Assembly (NCBI GenBank): GCA_050633625.1 | Contig: JBOEGW010000007.1 | Span: forward strand, 1-64,000 | Reading direction: 5' to 3' | Length of the DNA: 64,000 nucleotides | DNA from: JBOEGW01 sp050633625 | Lineage (GTDB): Bacteria > Pseudomonadota > Alphaproteobacteria > Rhodobacterales > Rhodobacteraceae | Translations under genes and position numbers: made by a program | In this document: positions 9,373 to 17,592 of the stretch, piece after piece | How the letters are laid out: the number at the start of each line of letters is the position of its first letter | How positions within the stretch are numbered: the first letter of the stretch is position 1 | The notes under the pieces: generated by a model | The model's database searches: none | What the model was told of the DNA's origin: nothing | What the model saw: only the letters and a program-made list of their open reading frames with translations

Positions 9373-10673
9373 TTTTCAGGGATCAAGCCACGCGGGCTAA
9401 ACCTCAGAACCAAAAGCATAATGATCCCCATGGTCAGGAGCCGCATATGCGCTGTACTTTCAATGAGATGCGCCTTGATGGGGGAGGTGTCCGCCATGCC
9501 TGAGGTGATGATGGTCATGGCGAATTGGGAAATCGGCTCGACCTGAACCCAGAAAAACCAAATCAGGAAGCCGCCCAGAATGGACCCGAAATTGCTGCCA
9601 GACCCGCCAACAATCACCATCACCCAAATCAGGAAGGTGTAGCGCAAAGGTTGATAGGACGAAGGCGTGAGCTGCCCATCCAAGGTTGTCATCATCGCGC
9701 CCGCAATGCCCACGACAGCGGAGCCGAGCACGAAAATCTGCAAATGGCGGCGCGTTACGTCTTTGCCCATGGCCTGCGCGGCCACCTCATTGTCGCGGAT
9801 CGCGCGCATCATCCGCCCCCATGGCGACTTTTGCGCTGCTTCTGCCATCATCACCAAGACGACCAACACCACCACAAAAAACCCAGCGTAGCTTAGTTTG
9901 ACAACCACCGATGAGGCCGTCACCGGATCCATGCCCCAGTTCTGCGCCCAAGCGACAAAACCAGAACTCTGTTGCAAATCAATCTCATAGGGCACAGGGC
10001 ACGGCAGGCCGATGACGTTTTTGACCCCACGCGACAGCCATTCTTCGTTTTTCAAAATGGCGATGACGATCTCGGAAATTCCAAGCGTGGCAATCGCCAG
10101 ATAATCCGAGCGAAGCCCAAGCGCGGTCTTGCCAATGGCCCAAGCGGCCCCCGCCGCAAACAGACCGCCAACCGGCCAAGCCAAGCCCGGCCACAGCCCC
10201 AAACCACCCAAAAATCCGGTGGCCGCAGGGTCAATCGCTTCAATCGCCGCAACACCCGGATCAAACACATTGCGGTAGATGAAAAAGCCTGCGATGAGCC
10301 AGGCCAGCATGATCACTGTGCGCATCCGCCCTTTGGCGAGCCGTTTGTACAGCAAAACAGCGCCGATCAAAATGGCAGCCCCCAGCACCAATGCGCCCAC
10401 AACCCGCGGCCCGCCTGCGGACCATGCAGCCCCCACCGGCGCCACCGACACAAGCACAGTGGCCAAACCGCCAAGCGCGACAAACCCCATGATCCCGACG
10501 TTAAACAGCCCGGCAAAGCCCCACTGCATATTGACCCCAAGCGCCATAATCGCGGAGATCAAACCCATGTTGAAAATCGCTAGCGCGACATTCCAGCTTT
10601 GGACAAACCCGGTACCGATGATCAGCACCGCAACAAGGCCGAACAGCCCGATATTTTTCCAGTTGATGCTCAT
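9369..10673 (-). CDS. livM: Branched-chain amino acid ABC transporter permease (LivM-type)
   Basis: 434-residue polytopic inner-membrane permease of the LivM family, with many hydrophobic segments. The N-terminal GVNMQWGFAGLFNVGIMGF and the central GLRSDYLAIATLGISEI are family hallmarks; the cytoplasmic EAA-type region lies near MRAIRDNEVAAQAMGKD, and the C-terminus is LRFSPRGLIPEK. It would pair with LivH to form the channel energised by LivG and LivF. The ATG overlaps the livH stop by 4 bp and its own stop overlaps the nucleotidyltransferase start. The length is near that of E. coli LivM. Substrate specificity cannot be read from the sequence. Confidence 0.92.
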   Translation of the reverse strand: MSINWKNIGLFGLVAVLIIGTGFVQSWNVALAIFNMGLISAIMALGVNMQWGFAGLFNVGIMGFVALGGLATVLVSVAPVGAAWSAGGPRVVGALVLGAAILIGAVLLYKRLAKGRMRTVIMLAWLIAGFFIYRNVFDPGVAAIEAIDPAATGFLGGLGLWPGLAWPVGGLFAAGAAWAIGKTALGLRSDYLAIATLGISEIVIAILKNEEWLSRGVKNVIGLPCPVPYEIDLQQSSGFVAWAQNWGMDPVTASSVVVKLSYAGFFVVVLVVLVMMAEAAQKSPWGRMMRAIRDNEVAAQAMGKDVTRRHLQIFVLGSAVVGIAGAMMTTLDGQLTPSSYQPLRYTFLIWVMVIVGGSGSNFGSILGGFLIWFFWVQVEPISQFAMTIITSGMADTSPIKAHLIESTAHMRLLTMGIIMLLVLRFSPRGLIPEK

Positions 10674-11680
10674 ACCGATTGCCCTTTGAACAGGCCCGTA
10701 GGCTTAAAGAGGAGGACGATGACCAGGATCGCGAAAGAGACGGCAAACTTGTAATCCGTTGACATCAGTTGCAACAAACCATCCGGGGTTATGCTGTCGG
10801 GGAGCAGGTATCCCGCCACCTTTTTCCACGCATAGGTCACAGTCACCTCGGAAAACGCTATGACAAATCCGCCAGCAATCGCGCCAAGCGGATTGCCCAG
10901 CCCGCCAACAATGGCGGAGGCGAAAATGGGCAGGAGGAGTTGGAAATAGGTGAATGGTTTGAAAGACTTATCTAGACCATAAAGCACCCCGGCGATGGTC
11001 GCGAGGGCGGCCACGATCAACCATGTGATCATCACAACACGCTCCGGGTTGATGCCAGAAAGCAGCGCCAAATCTTCATTGTCGGAAAACGCGCGCATGG
11101 ATTTTCCGGTGCGGGTTCGGTTGAGGAACCAAAACAGCGCCGCCACAACGATCGCGGCTGTCACGATGGTCAGCGCTTGGCTTGTCTTCAGCGCCAAGCC
11201 CTCCGCCAGCCCCGACCACGCTTTGAATTCACGCGCCGTAAAGATAAATCGTTCGCCATCGGCAAACCGTTGATCGCCCGGCCCAATCACAAAACGCACA
11301 AGCCCGTTCATCACGAACATGACCCCCAAAGACGCCATCACGAGCACAATCGGTTTGGCTTTGACCCGCCTGTAAAACCTGTAAACGACCCTGTCGGTGC
11401 CGATCACCAAAAGCGAGGTCGCCAAAATCCCAAAGGGCAGCGCCAAAAGCGCTGTGGGAAGGGGGCCAAGGTTGATCCCCATGGATTGAAACCACCAGGT
11501 CACAAGCACCGTGATCATCGCGCCAAAGGCCATGGTGTCGCCATGCGCGAAGTTGGAAAACCGCAAAATTCCGTAGATCAGCGTGACCCCGAGTGCCCCA
11601 AGCGCCAGTTGTGCGCCGTAGGTCAGGGCGGGGATCAACACGAAGTTGGAAAGCGCTATGAGCGCGTTGAGCAGGTCCAT
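10670..11680 (-). CDS. livH: Branched-chain amino acid ABC transporter permease (LivH-type)
   Basis: 336-residue inner-membrane permease. Family motifs include LGVTLIYGILRFSNFAHGD near the N-terminus, MRAFSDNEDLALLSGIN for the ATPase-contacting loop, and FAILVIVLLFKPTGLFKG at the C-terminus. I chose the ATG at 11680 (protein starting MDLLNALIALSN) because it follows a GGAGGA ribosome site and begins 4 nt after the livF stop; a longer reading frame to 11797 would run back through livF. Partner of LivM in the same coupled operon. Confidence 0.92.
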   Translation of the reverse strand: MDLLNALIALSNFVLIPALTYGAQLALGALGVTLIYGILRFSNFAHGDTMAFGAMITVLVTWWFQSMGINLGPLPTALLALPFGILATSLLVIGTDRVVYRFYRRVKAKPIVLVMASLGVMFVMNGLVRFVIGPGDQRFADGERFIFTAREFKAWSGLAEGLALKTSQALTIVTAAIVVAALFWFLNRTRTGKSMRAFSDNEDLALLSGINPERVVMITWLIVAALATIAGVLYGLDKSFKPFTYFQLLLPIFASAIVGGLGNPLGAIAGGFVIAFSEVTVTYAWKKVAGYLLPDSITPDGLLQLMSTDYKFAVSFAILVIVLLFKPTGLFKGQSV

Positions 11681-11684
11681 CAGG

Positions 11685-12413
11685 TCATCCTCCGAGGAAA
11701 CTTTTGCGCACTTCAGGATCCGCCAATAGCTCTTTGCCGGTCCCTGTGTGTGCGTTTTGGCCTTGTACGAGGACATAGCCTTTATCCGCGATTTCAAGGG
11801 CTTGGCGCGCGTTTTGCTCGACCATCAGCACAGGCAAGCCGGTGCGCGCCACCTCGATAATCCGATCAAACAGCTCGTCCATCACAATCGGGGAAACCCC
11901 GGCCGTTGGCTCATCCAACATAAGCACTTTTGGCTGCGTCATGAGCGCACGCCCCACAGCCACCTGTTGCCGTTGCCCGCCTGACAATTCGCCTGCCGCT
12001 TGATTGCGCTTGTCTCCCAAAATCGGAAACAACTCATAGATTTGCTGGATGGTTTCGCTGATGTCATCGCGGCGAATAAAACCGCCCATTTCGAGGTTTT
12101 CTTCAACTGTCATCGACGTGAAAATATTGTGGGTTTGCGGCACAAATCCCATGCCTTTGACGACCCGCGCTTGTGGCGTGAGCGCTGTGATGTCCTCGCC
12201 ATCAAGGCGTACAGACCCGGCGCGCAAATTCAGCATTCCGAACAAGGCTTTCATCCCCGTCGATTTCCCCGCGCCGTTGGGACCAACGATCACGGCGATT
12301 TCGCCCTTGTCCACAGCGATTGTGCAATCGGTCAGAATATCGGGGCCAGACTTGCCATATCCGCCGGTCATACTATCACCGATGAGGTAGGGGTCAGGTT
12401 GGGCTGTGGTCAT
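11685..12413 (-). CDS. livF: ABC transporter ATP-binding protein (LivF-type)
   Basis: 242-residue ABC ATPase. Walker A is GPNGAGKS at residues 44-51, the signature is LSGGQRQQVAVGRALM, and Walker B with catalytic Glu is VLMLDEPTAG. The TVEENLEMGGF and VLMVEQNARQALEIAD motifs are typical of LivF rather than LivG. Its ATG overlaps the stop of the preceding unknown secreted protein by 4 bp. With LivG it should form the cytoplasmic ATPase pair powering LivHM. Confidence 0.92.
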   Translation of the reverse strand: MTTAQPDPYLIGDSMTGGYGKSGPDILTDCTIAVDKGEIAVIVGPNGAGKSTGMKALFGMLNLRAGSVRLDGEDITALTPQARVVKGMGFVPQTHNIFTSMTVEENLEMGGFIRRDDISETIQQIYELFPILGDKRNQAAGELSGGQRQQVAVGRALMTQPKVLMLDEPTAGVSPIVMDELFDRIIEVARTGLPVLMVEQNARQALEIADKGYVLVQGQNAHTGTGKELLADPEVRKSFLGG

Positions 12414-13147
12414 TTATTTGCCTTTTCTTTCTCATCGTCGGCCATGATCTCTGCCAAAGCAACGCCGCCAAGCGTCATATTTTTATAAAGCGACTCCCGC
12501 GCCGCGCCAAATTCTTTGGGCCCGCCGGAAACCGCCGCGCCGTGAGCGGAGGTCTGGAGGTCTGCGTAAAGAGTGACTTCTGTTCCAATGATTTCGAGGC
12601 TCAGAGAGGCGGCCCCGCTTTGCTTTTGATCCGGGTCGAAGTCGTCATAGACCGTCTCAAAAATCGCGAAATCCTCATAGATGACCGACCGCATTTTGGT
12701 CTCGCCAAGGCCTAAGGTGCGATGAAAGAGCTTGGCGATGAAGCCTTCGTCTTCCTCCATAAAGGCGTAATCCAAGCTCTCCAAATTGCCACCGTGGCCG
12801 TCGACCTCACCAACGGCAAACGACAGGCGCGTGCGCTCGGAGACCATGTCAAATTCGGTGTAACTGTCTTCAGCCGACTCAATGCGCGTGGGCGAAGACC
12901 AAAGCGCCTCAGGGTCGCAAAACTCAAAGTCCTCCACGACCAGCGTTATGCACCGCCCAGCCCGATCAAAATCCGCAACCGAGCCGATGGTGCCGCCGTC
13001 CGTTGGCGCCCAAGTGCCGTCTTCATACAGGGTCACGGCGCGCCCGAAAATCGACGTTTCCCCAAGGGGATCAGGTCCTTGAGCACCTTGTGCCAGCAGC
13101 GGAAAAGACGCGAGGCACAGGGCAAGGGCGGGTGCGAGGGGCGTCAC
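12410..13147 (-). CDS. Unknown exported protein embedded in the liv operon
   Basis: 245 residues beginning with a signal peptide-like segment (PLAPALALCLASFPLLAQGAQG). The mature part carries GRAVTLYEDGTWAP, a short pattern seen in several small periplasmic families, and is otherwise acidic with two Cys (RCITLVVEDFEFCDPE) that could form a disulfide. I do not recognise the family with confidence. The start is GTG and overlaps the livG TGA (GTGA); its stop overlaps the livF ATG. It is therefore translated between the two ATPase genes although the product is apparently periplasmic. A role in the transporter, such as a second binding or accessory protein, is inferred from position only. Confidence 0.8.
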   Translation of the reverse strand: MTPLAPALALCLASFPLLAQGAQGPDPLGETSIFGRAVTLYEDGTWAPTDGGTIGSVADFDRAGRCITLVVEDFEFCDPEALWSSPTRIESAEDSYTEFDMVSERTRLSFAVGEVDGHGGNLESLDYAFMEEDEGFIAKLFHRTLGLGETKMRSVIYEDFAIFETVYDDFDPDQKQSGAASLSLEIIGTEVTLYADLQTSAHGAAVSGGPKEFGAARESLYKNMTLGGVALAEIMADDEKEKANK

Positions 13148-13947
13148 GCGCCCACCTGATCTTTGTTCTTCAGCCCCGTGCCGAGATAGGCTTCAATGAC
13201 CTGCTCATTGGCTTTGATTTCCGCCAGCGTCCCTTCGGCCAGAACCTTACCTTCGGCCATACAGATCACCGGATCACAGAGTTTTTCGATAAAATCCATG
13301 TCATGCTCAATGACCACGAAGGTGTATCCGCGCTCCTCATTCAGGCGCTTGATCGCATCGGCAATTGTGTAGAGCAGGGTGCGGTTCACCCCTGCGCCCA
13401 CCTCATCCAGAAACACGATTTTCGCGTCTACCATCATGGTGCGGCCCAGTTCCAGCAGCTTTTTCTGCCCGCCAGAAATCTCGCCAGCGCGCAAATCCGC
13501 GATATGCGAAATTGTCAGAAACTCCAAAACCTCATCGGCTTTGGCGCGTAGCGCGCGTTCTTCGTCTGCAATGCGTTTGCGGCCAAACCATGTGTTCCAC
13601 AGTTGCTCGCCGCTTTGTCCACTTGGCACCATCATCAGGTTTTCGCGGCAGGTCATCGAGCCGAATTCATGGGCAATCTGAAATGTGCGCAACAAACCTT
13701 TTGCAAAAAGCTCGTGCGGCTCAAGCCCGGTAATATCCTCGCCTCCCATCGTGACACGCCCGGAAGTTGGTTTAAGAACGCCCGCGATCACGTTGAAAAG
13801 AGTGGTTTTTCCGGCGCCATTCGGGCCGATCAATCCGGTAATGGACCCATCCGCGATCTTGAGGCTTGCGCCATCAACCGCGTGAAATCCGCCGAAATGT
13901 TTGTGTAGGTCATGAACCTCGATCAAGGCGTCCCCATCCCGTATCAA
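13144..13947 (-). CDS. livG: ABC transporter ATP-binding protein (LivG-type)
   Basis: 267-residue ABC ATPase. Walker A GPNGAGKT is at about residues 41-48, signature ISGGQKKLLELGRTMM, Walker B IVFLDEVGAGVN; the usual DEP is replaced by DEVGAG, as seen in a subset of LivG proteins. FVVIEHDMDFIEKLCD and the C-terminal VIEAYLG are LivG hallmarks. No ATG lies near the N-terminus: the frame opens with TTG at 13947, or with a second TTG at 13926 preceded by GGATGGGG. A strong hairpin lies just upstream. First ATPase gene after the binding-protein gene. Confidence 0.9.
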   Translation of the reverse strand: MIRDGDALIEVHDLHKHFGGFHAVDGASLKIADGSITGLIGPNGAGKTTLFNVIAGVLKPTSGRVTMGGEDITGLEPHELFAKGLLRTFQIAHEFGSMTCRENLMMVPSGQSGEQLWNTWFGRKRIADEERALRAKADEVLEFLTISHIADLRAGEISGGQKKLLELGRTMMVDAKIVFLDEVGAGVNRTLLYTIADAIKRLNEERGYTFVVIEHDMDFIEKLCDPVICMAEGKVLAEGTLAEIKANEQVIEAYLGTGLKNKDQVGA

Positions 13948-13952
13948 GTGGC

Positions 13953-13988
13953 CCCAAAAATTCAGGCCCGGAACACTGTCCGGGCCTG
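13953..13988 (-). terminator. Intra-operon hairpin between SBP gene and livG
   Basis: 10-bp perfect stem CAGGCCCGGA/TCCGGGCCTG with a 6-nt loop; on the minus strand it is followed by AATTTTT. It probably ends or attenuates most transcripts after the binding-protein gene, a common way to give the SBP a higher level than the membrane and ATPase subunits. Confidence 0.8.
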
Positions 13989-14004
13989 AGGTGTGATCAA
14001 CCGC

Positions 14005-15180
14005 TTAGCGGATATCGACAGTCACAAATGCGCCGTCTTTGATCTCGTAGTAGCGATAGGTGCCGGCCGCTTCGCCCGGTCCGATCAGCTCAACATTGGT
14101 TGCACCGACATAGTCGATTTCACCGCCGTCTGCCAAAATCTCAAGCGCTTTGCCGAGTTCACCTGGCAAGATTGGCTCGCCTGGCGCATTGGCCACGTTC
14201 AAGACATTCGCCGCAACAGCTTCTTTGGTGGCTTCGCCGCCCGCTGCCATTGCCAGTGCGATCAAGGCGCCTGCATCGTAGCTTTCGCGGGTGTAGGCGG
14301 AGGACACGTTGATGCCAGCCGCTTCACCAAGCGCGTTGAACGCATCTGTGCCAGCGCCTTCAGCCCATGGCACGATGCCGATGGAGCCTTCGATGATGTC
14401 ACCAAGGTTCTCGATCAAAGCGTCGCCGTACATGCCGTCGCCCATCAAGAAGCTGTCAAACGCGCCAGTGTCGCCAGCGGCTTGGATGATGCCTTTGCCG
14501 CCTTGGTCAACGTACCCAAGCACCACAAGCACTTCACCACCTGCCGAGGCAAGCGCCGCGATCTCAGCGGAATAGTCGCCTTTGCCGTCTTCATGCGCGG
14601 CGTTGATGGTGATCTCACCGTCAAAAGAGGCTGCGAAAGCGTCCGACAAGCCCTTGCCGTAATCCGAGTTTGTGTAGGTCACAGCAACAGATTTCACGCC
14701 TTTTTCTTCAAGCACAGTCGCCAAAACGTCGCCTTGGCGCGCGTCAGATGGCGAGGTGCGGAAGAACAGGTCGTTGTCTTCTGCTGTGGACAGAGCAGGC
14801 GATGTTGCGGAAGGCGAAATCATCACTGTGCCGTTTGGCACGGCCACATTCGCCAAAATCGCACCTGTCACGCCGGAACAATCCGCACCCATGATCGCAA
14901 CAACGCCATCAGTGGTGATCAGACGTTCCGCGCCCGAGGAGGCGGCAGCCGCGTCAACGCAAGTCGAATCAGCGCGAATCGGCGTGATTGTGGTCCCGCC
15001 CAGCAGTTTGCCCGAGTCGCTGACTTCTTTCATCGCCAGTTCCGCAGAGGCCGCCATATCAGGTGTCAGCGATTCAATTGGACCGGTGAAGCCCAAAATG
15101 ACGCCAACCTTAACATCGTCAGCAAAGGCGGCCGAAGCGCACAACGCGGTGGCGGCGGAAGCCAAAAGCAGCTTTTTCAT
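14005..15180 (-). CDS. Branched-chain amino acid-type ABC substrate-binding protein
   Basis: 391-residue periplasmic binding protein of the LivK/Leu-Ile-Val family. The signal peptide MKKLLLASAATALCASAAFA is followed by DDVKVGVILGFTGPIES, the usual start of the first lobe; AERLITTDGVVAIMGADCSGVT and FFRTSPSDARQGDVLA are conserved family stretches. The ATG at 15180 was chosen over one at 15204 because it begins the signal peptide and follows GGGAGA. First gene of the operon, with its own hairpin downstream and a palindromic operator-like site about 105 bp upstream. The substrate may be amino acids, but amides, urea or other compounds are possible in this family. Confidence 0.9.
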   Translation of the reverse strand: MKKLLLASAATALCASAAFADDVKVGVILGFTGPIESLTPDMAASAELAMKEVSDSGKLLGGTTITPIRADSTCVDAAAASSGAERLITTDGVVAIMGADCSGVTGAILANVAVPNGTVMISPSATSPALSTAEDNDLFFRTSPSDARQGDVLATVLEEKGVKSVAVTYTNSDYGKGLSDAFAASFDGEITINAAHEDGKGDYSAEIAALASAGGEVLVVLGYVDQGGKGIIQAAGDTGAFDSFLMGDGMYGDALIENLGDIIEGSIGIVPWAEGAGTDAFNALGEAAGINVSSAYTRESYDAGALIALAMAAGGEATKEAVAANVLNVANAPGEPILPGELGKALEILADGGEIDYVGATNVELIGPGEAAGTYRYYEIKDGAFVTVDIR

Positions 15181-15285
15181 AGTATTCTCCCAGTGTTGGA
15201 TCAAAATTCCAGATGTTAGCGTAGCGCGTTTTTTACAAAAGAAAAGCCCGTGAGCGGCGCTATTTGATCAAATTGGCCGCCATAC

Positions 15286-15299
15286 TGACCAAATGGTCA
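15286..15299. promoter_or_regulatory. Palindromic operator candidate upstream of SBP gene
   Basis: TGACCAAATGGTCA is an inverted repeat with 6-bp arms and a 2-bp centre, about 105 bp before the SBP start. TTGATCAA at 15264-15271 is a second short palindrome. Their spacing and symmetry resemble TetR- or GntR-type sites; the regulator is unknown. Confidence 0.45.
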
Positions 15300-15315
15300 A
15301 TTCCCACGCGTCAAC

Positions 15316-16386
15316 TTATGGCGTGGGGGCGCTACGCGGGGTGCTCCACGTTGCGGGATGGGTGATCGGGCGCGGCTGGATGACCTCCATCGTGTCAAAC
15401 AGCACGTCCCGCTGGCGGGGAATCACGATGCCGCTCTCAACAGAGGGGTCCAGTGGCGCCACTTGGGCCGAGGCCGCGCGCCCGCCCTTGAACACATCGC
15501 GCTGGCGCCATGGCATCAACGCACTCCAGGGGAAATAGTCGAGCATTTGCGCGCAGTCCTCCAAGTCCCCGCGAAACGCGATGCGCATCGTATAAAGCGC
15601 GTGGTCTGGGGGCAGGGCGCGCGTCTCGCCGGACGCAGTGTCCACATACAGATGTCGCCGGACATCAGGGTCTTCGGGGTCTTGCAGGGTGTAGCTGCTG
15701 TGCGTTTGAACGCGAATGTCCAGCCTCTCGTTGATGTCGGGGTGATGTTCGGCAATATCCGCCAAAATCGCCCGCTCCGCCTCGCCTATCGAGGGCATGT
15801 TTGCGGTACGCCAAATGTAAATGTCCTCGAAGACCATTTCGTGGGTATGCGCGTCATTGAACTGGGGCATGTTGATCCACCGAAAGTTTGCGTCCGCTTC
15901 AATCTGGTCGGTTAGGGCTTGAATCTGAGCCAGATTGAGCTGGTCGTCAAACAGGTTGACAGGTATTGAAAAGGGCTTGAGCGCCGCGAAATCCATGCGG
16001 CTGGCAAAACAATATTGCAACGATTTATGGATGCGCTTGTCTGACACAGCATAGAGCAGCTTTTGCGTGTCGCCCTCAAGGCATCCGGCGGCAAAATGTG
16101 CGCCGCCAAAGAAGGCTTCCAAAAAGCGCGTCCCATAAAAGCCAATCTCCCTGCGCAGGGCAGGCTCTGGGGTCTCAATTGCGAACCAGCCGCGTTTGCC
16201 GTCCAAAAACACAAGCCGATCGACGCGCGCGTCGCCCAGCCCAAGCGCTTCTGATACGCGAACCTGTGGCAAATCCCTGAGCCTGCGTTCGGAATCGTTA
16301 TGTATGCCCATCGCCCAAAGCCCGCTCGCGCACAGACTGTTGAGCCAAAACACCGCGACGATACAAACAGCACGTCTAAGGCGCAC
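15316..16386 (-). CDS. Unknown exported protein
   Basis: About 356 residues with an N-terminal hydrophobic signal (RRAVCIVAVFWLNSLCASGL). The body contains FYGTRFLEAFFGGAHFAAGC, FRWINMPQFNDAHTHEMV and a C-terminal region rich in Pro and Arg. I do not recognise the family. The start is uncertain: ATG at 16425 overlaps the GlxA-type gene by 50 bp, whereas GTG at 16386 has GGGAG 7 nt upstream and begins a good signal peptide, so I prefer the latter. It sits downstream of the regulator on the same strand, probably co-transcribed. Confidence 0.7.
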   Translation of the reverse strand: MRLRRAVCIVAVFWLNSLCASGLWAMGIHNDSERRLRDLPQVRVSEALGLGDARVDRLVFLDGKRGWFAIETPEPALRREIGFYGTRFLEAFFGGAHFAAGCLEGDTQKLLYAVSDKRIHKSLQYCFASRMDFAALKPFSIPVNLFDDQLNLAQIQALTDQIEADANFRWINMPQFNDAHTHEMVFEDIYIWRTANMPSIGEAERAILADIAEHHPDINERLDIRVQTHSSYTLQDPEDPDVRRHLYVDTASGETRALPPDHALYTMRIAFRGDLEDCAQMLDYFPWSALMPWRQRDVFKGGRAASAQVAPLDPSVESGIVIPRQRDVLFDTMEVIQPRPITHPATWSTPRSAPTP

Positions 16387-17365
16387 CGGCACGGCTCCCA
16401 CGTTCGCGGTAAGGTGTGGTGTCATAATGCGCGCGGTAACATTTTGAGAAATGCGACGGGCTGGAAAACCCGCAGGCAAGCGCCACATTCATGACGTTCA
16501 TGTCAGTTTGCAGCAAAAGATTGCGCGCTTTTTGCAGGCGCAGCTCCATGTAGTAGCGTTTCGGGCTTCGGTTCAGGTAGCGGCGAAACAGCCGTTCGAG
16601 CTGGCGCGTGGATAGCCCAACATCCCTTGCCAAAATGGCAGGGCTGATCGGTTCTTCTATGTGGGTTTCCATTGTTTGAATGACGCTTGCGAGCTTGGGA
16701 TGGCGCACGCCGATGCGGGTTGGCACCGACAGGCGTTGCACATCTCGATCCGTACGAATGGCAGTATAAACCTCCTGATCGGCCACGCCATTGGCAACCT
16801 CTTGGCCCAAATCACGGGCGATAAGCGTGAGCATCAAATCCATCGCCGCCGTGCCACCCGCCGCCGTTATGCGATTGCCATCAATCACAAAAACACGTTT
16901 TGAAAGGGTCACGTCGGGGAAGTCTTCCTCAAATCCATCTTGGTTTTCCCAGTGAATCGTCGCGCGCTTCCCGTCCAGCAACCCGGCCTTGGCAAGCGTA
17001 TAACTCGCCGTACATAACCCGATCAAAGCCGTCCCGCGCCGCGCCTCGCGCCGCAGCCAAGCGATCAGCTTCGGGGTGCTATGCGCGCTCGCATTCAACC
17101 CGCCACACAGCACAATCGTGTCGTCATGACGCAGCGCCTCAAGCCCGCCATCGCAGCACACCTCAATGCCAGCAGAGGAGCGCAAAGGCGCGCCATCTTC
17201 GCTCAAAATCAGCCAAGTATAGGCCTCAAACCCAGCAAGGCGATTGGCAATGCGCAGCGAATCCAGCGCTGCCGAAAAGCTCAAGAGCGTGAATTCCGCC
17301 ATCAAAACGAACACCATGCGGCGGTGCTTCACAGGCGAAAGGGCCTCTGGCGGCGGCGTGGTCAT
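16376..17365 (-). CDS. GlxA family transcriptional regulator (DJ-1/PfpI plus AraC HTH)
   Basis: 329 residues. Residues about 15-190 are a DJ-1/PfpI (class I amidotransferase-like) domain with the nucleophile-elbow motif GLCTASYTLAKAG; residues about 220-320 are an AraC-type DNA-binding domain with LSTRQLERLFRRYLNRSPKRYY and ALACGFSSPSHFSKCYRAHY. GlxA-family members often control catabolism of choline, carnitine or betaine. The gene is divergent from the DAHP synthase gene and overlaps the exported-protein gene downstream. The target and ligand are unknown. Confidence 0.88.
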   Translation of the reverse strand: MTTPPPEALSPVKHRRMVFVLMAEFTLLSFSAALDSLRIANRLAGFEAYTWLILSEDGAPLRSSAGIEVCCDGGLEALRHDDTIVLCGGLNASAHSTPKLIAWLRREARRGTALIGLCTASYTLAKAGLLDGKRATIHWENQDGFEEDFPDVTLSKRVFVIDGNRITAAGGTAAMDLMLTLIARDLGQEVANGVADQEVYTAIRTDRDVQRLSVPTRIGVRHPKLASVIQTMETHIEEPISPAILARDVGLSTRQLERLFRRYLNRSPKRYYMELRLQKARNLLLQTDMNVMNVALACGFSSPSHFSKCYRAHYDTTPYRERGSRAGAP

Positions 17366-17592
17366 AGTCCGGTGTTCCTAAGCGCAAATGGGCATGGCTC
17401 ACCTGAGCAGGTTTGGCAAGGCGGCGCAAGATCACGGCGATATCCTTAACACATTCGCCGGGCTGCGACCTTTGATCCAGAAAATCCCTTTTGCACATGG
17501 GGAAAACCTCGCCTATATCACTGGGATGCCTCGTCGTGTTGCCGCTAACAGCCAGTGTGACAGACGGGGCGCGAAAGTGGATGGAGAAAGCT

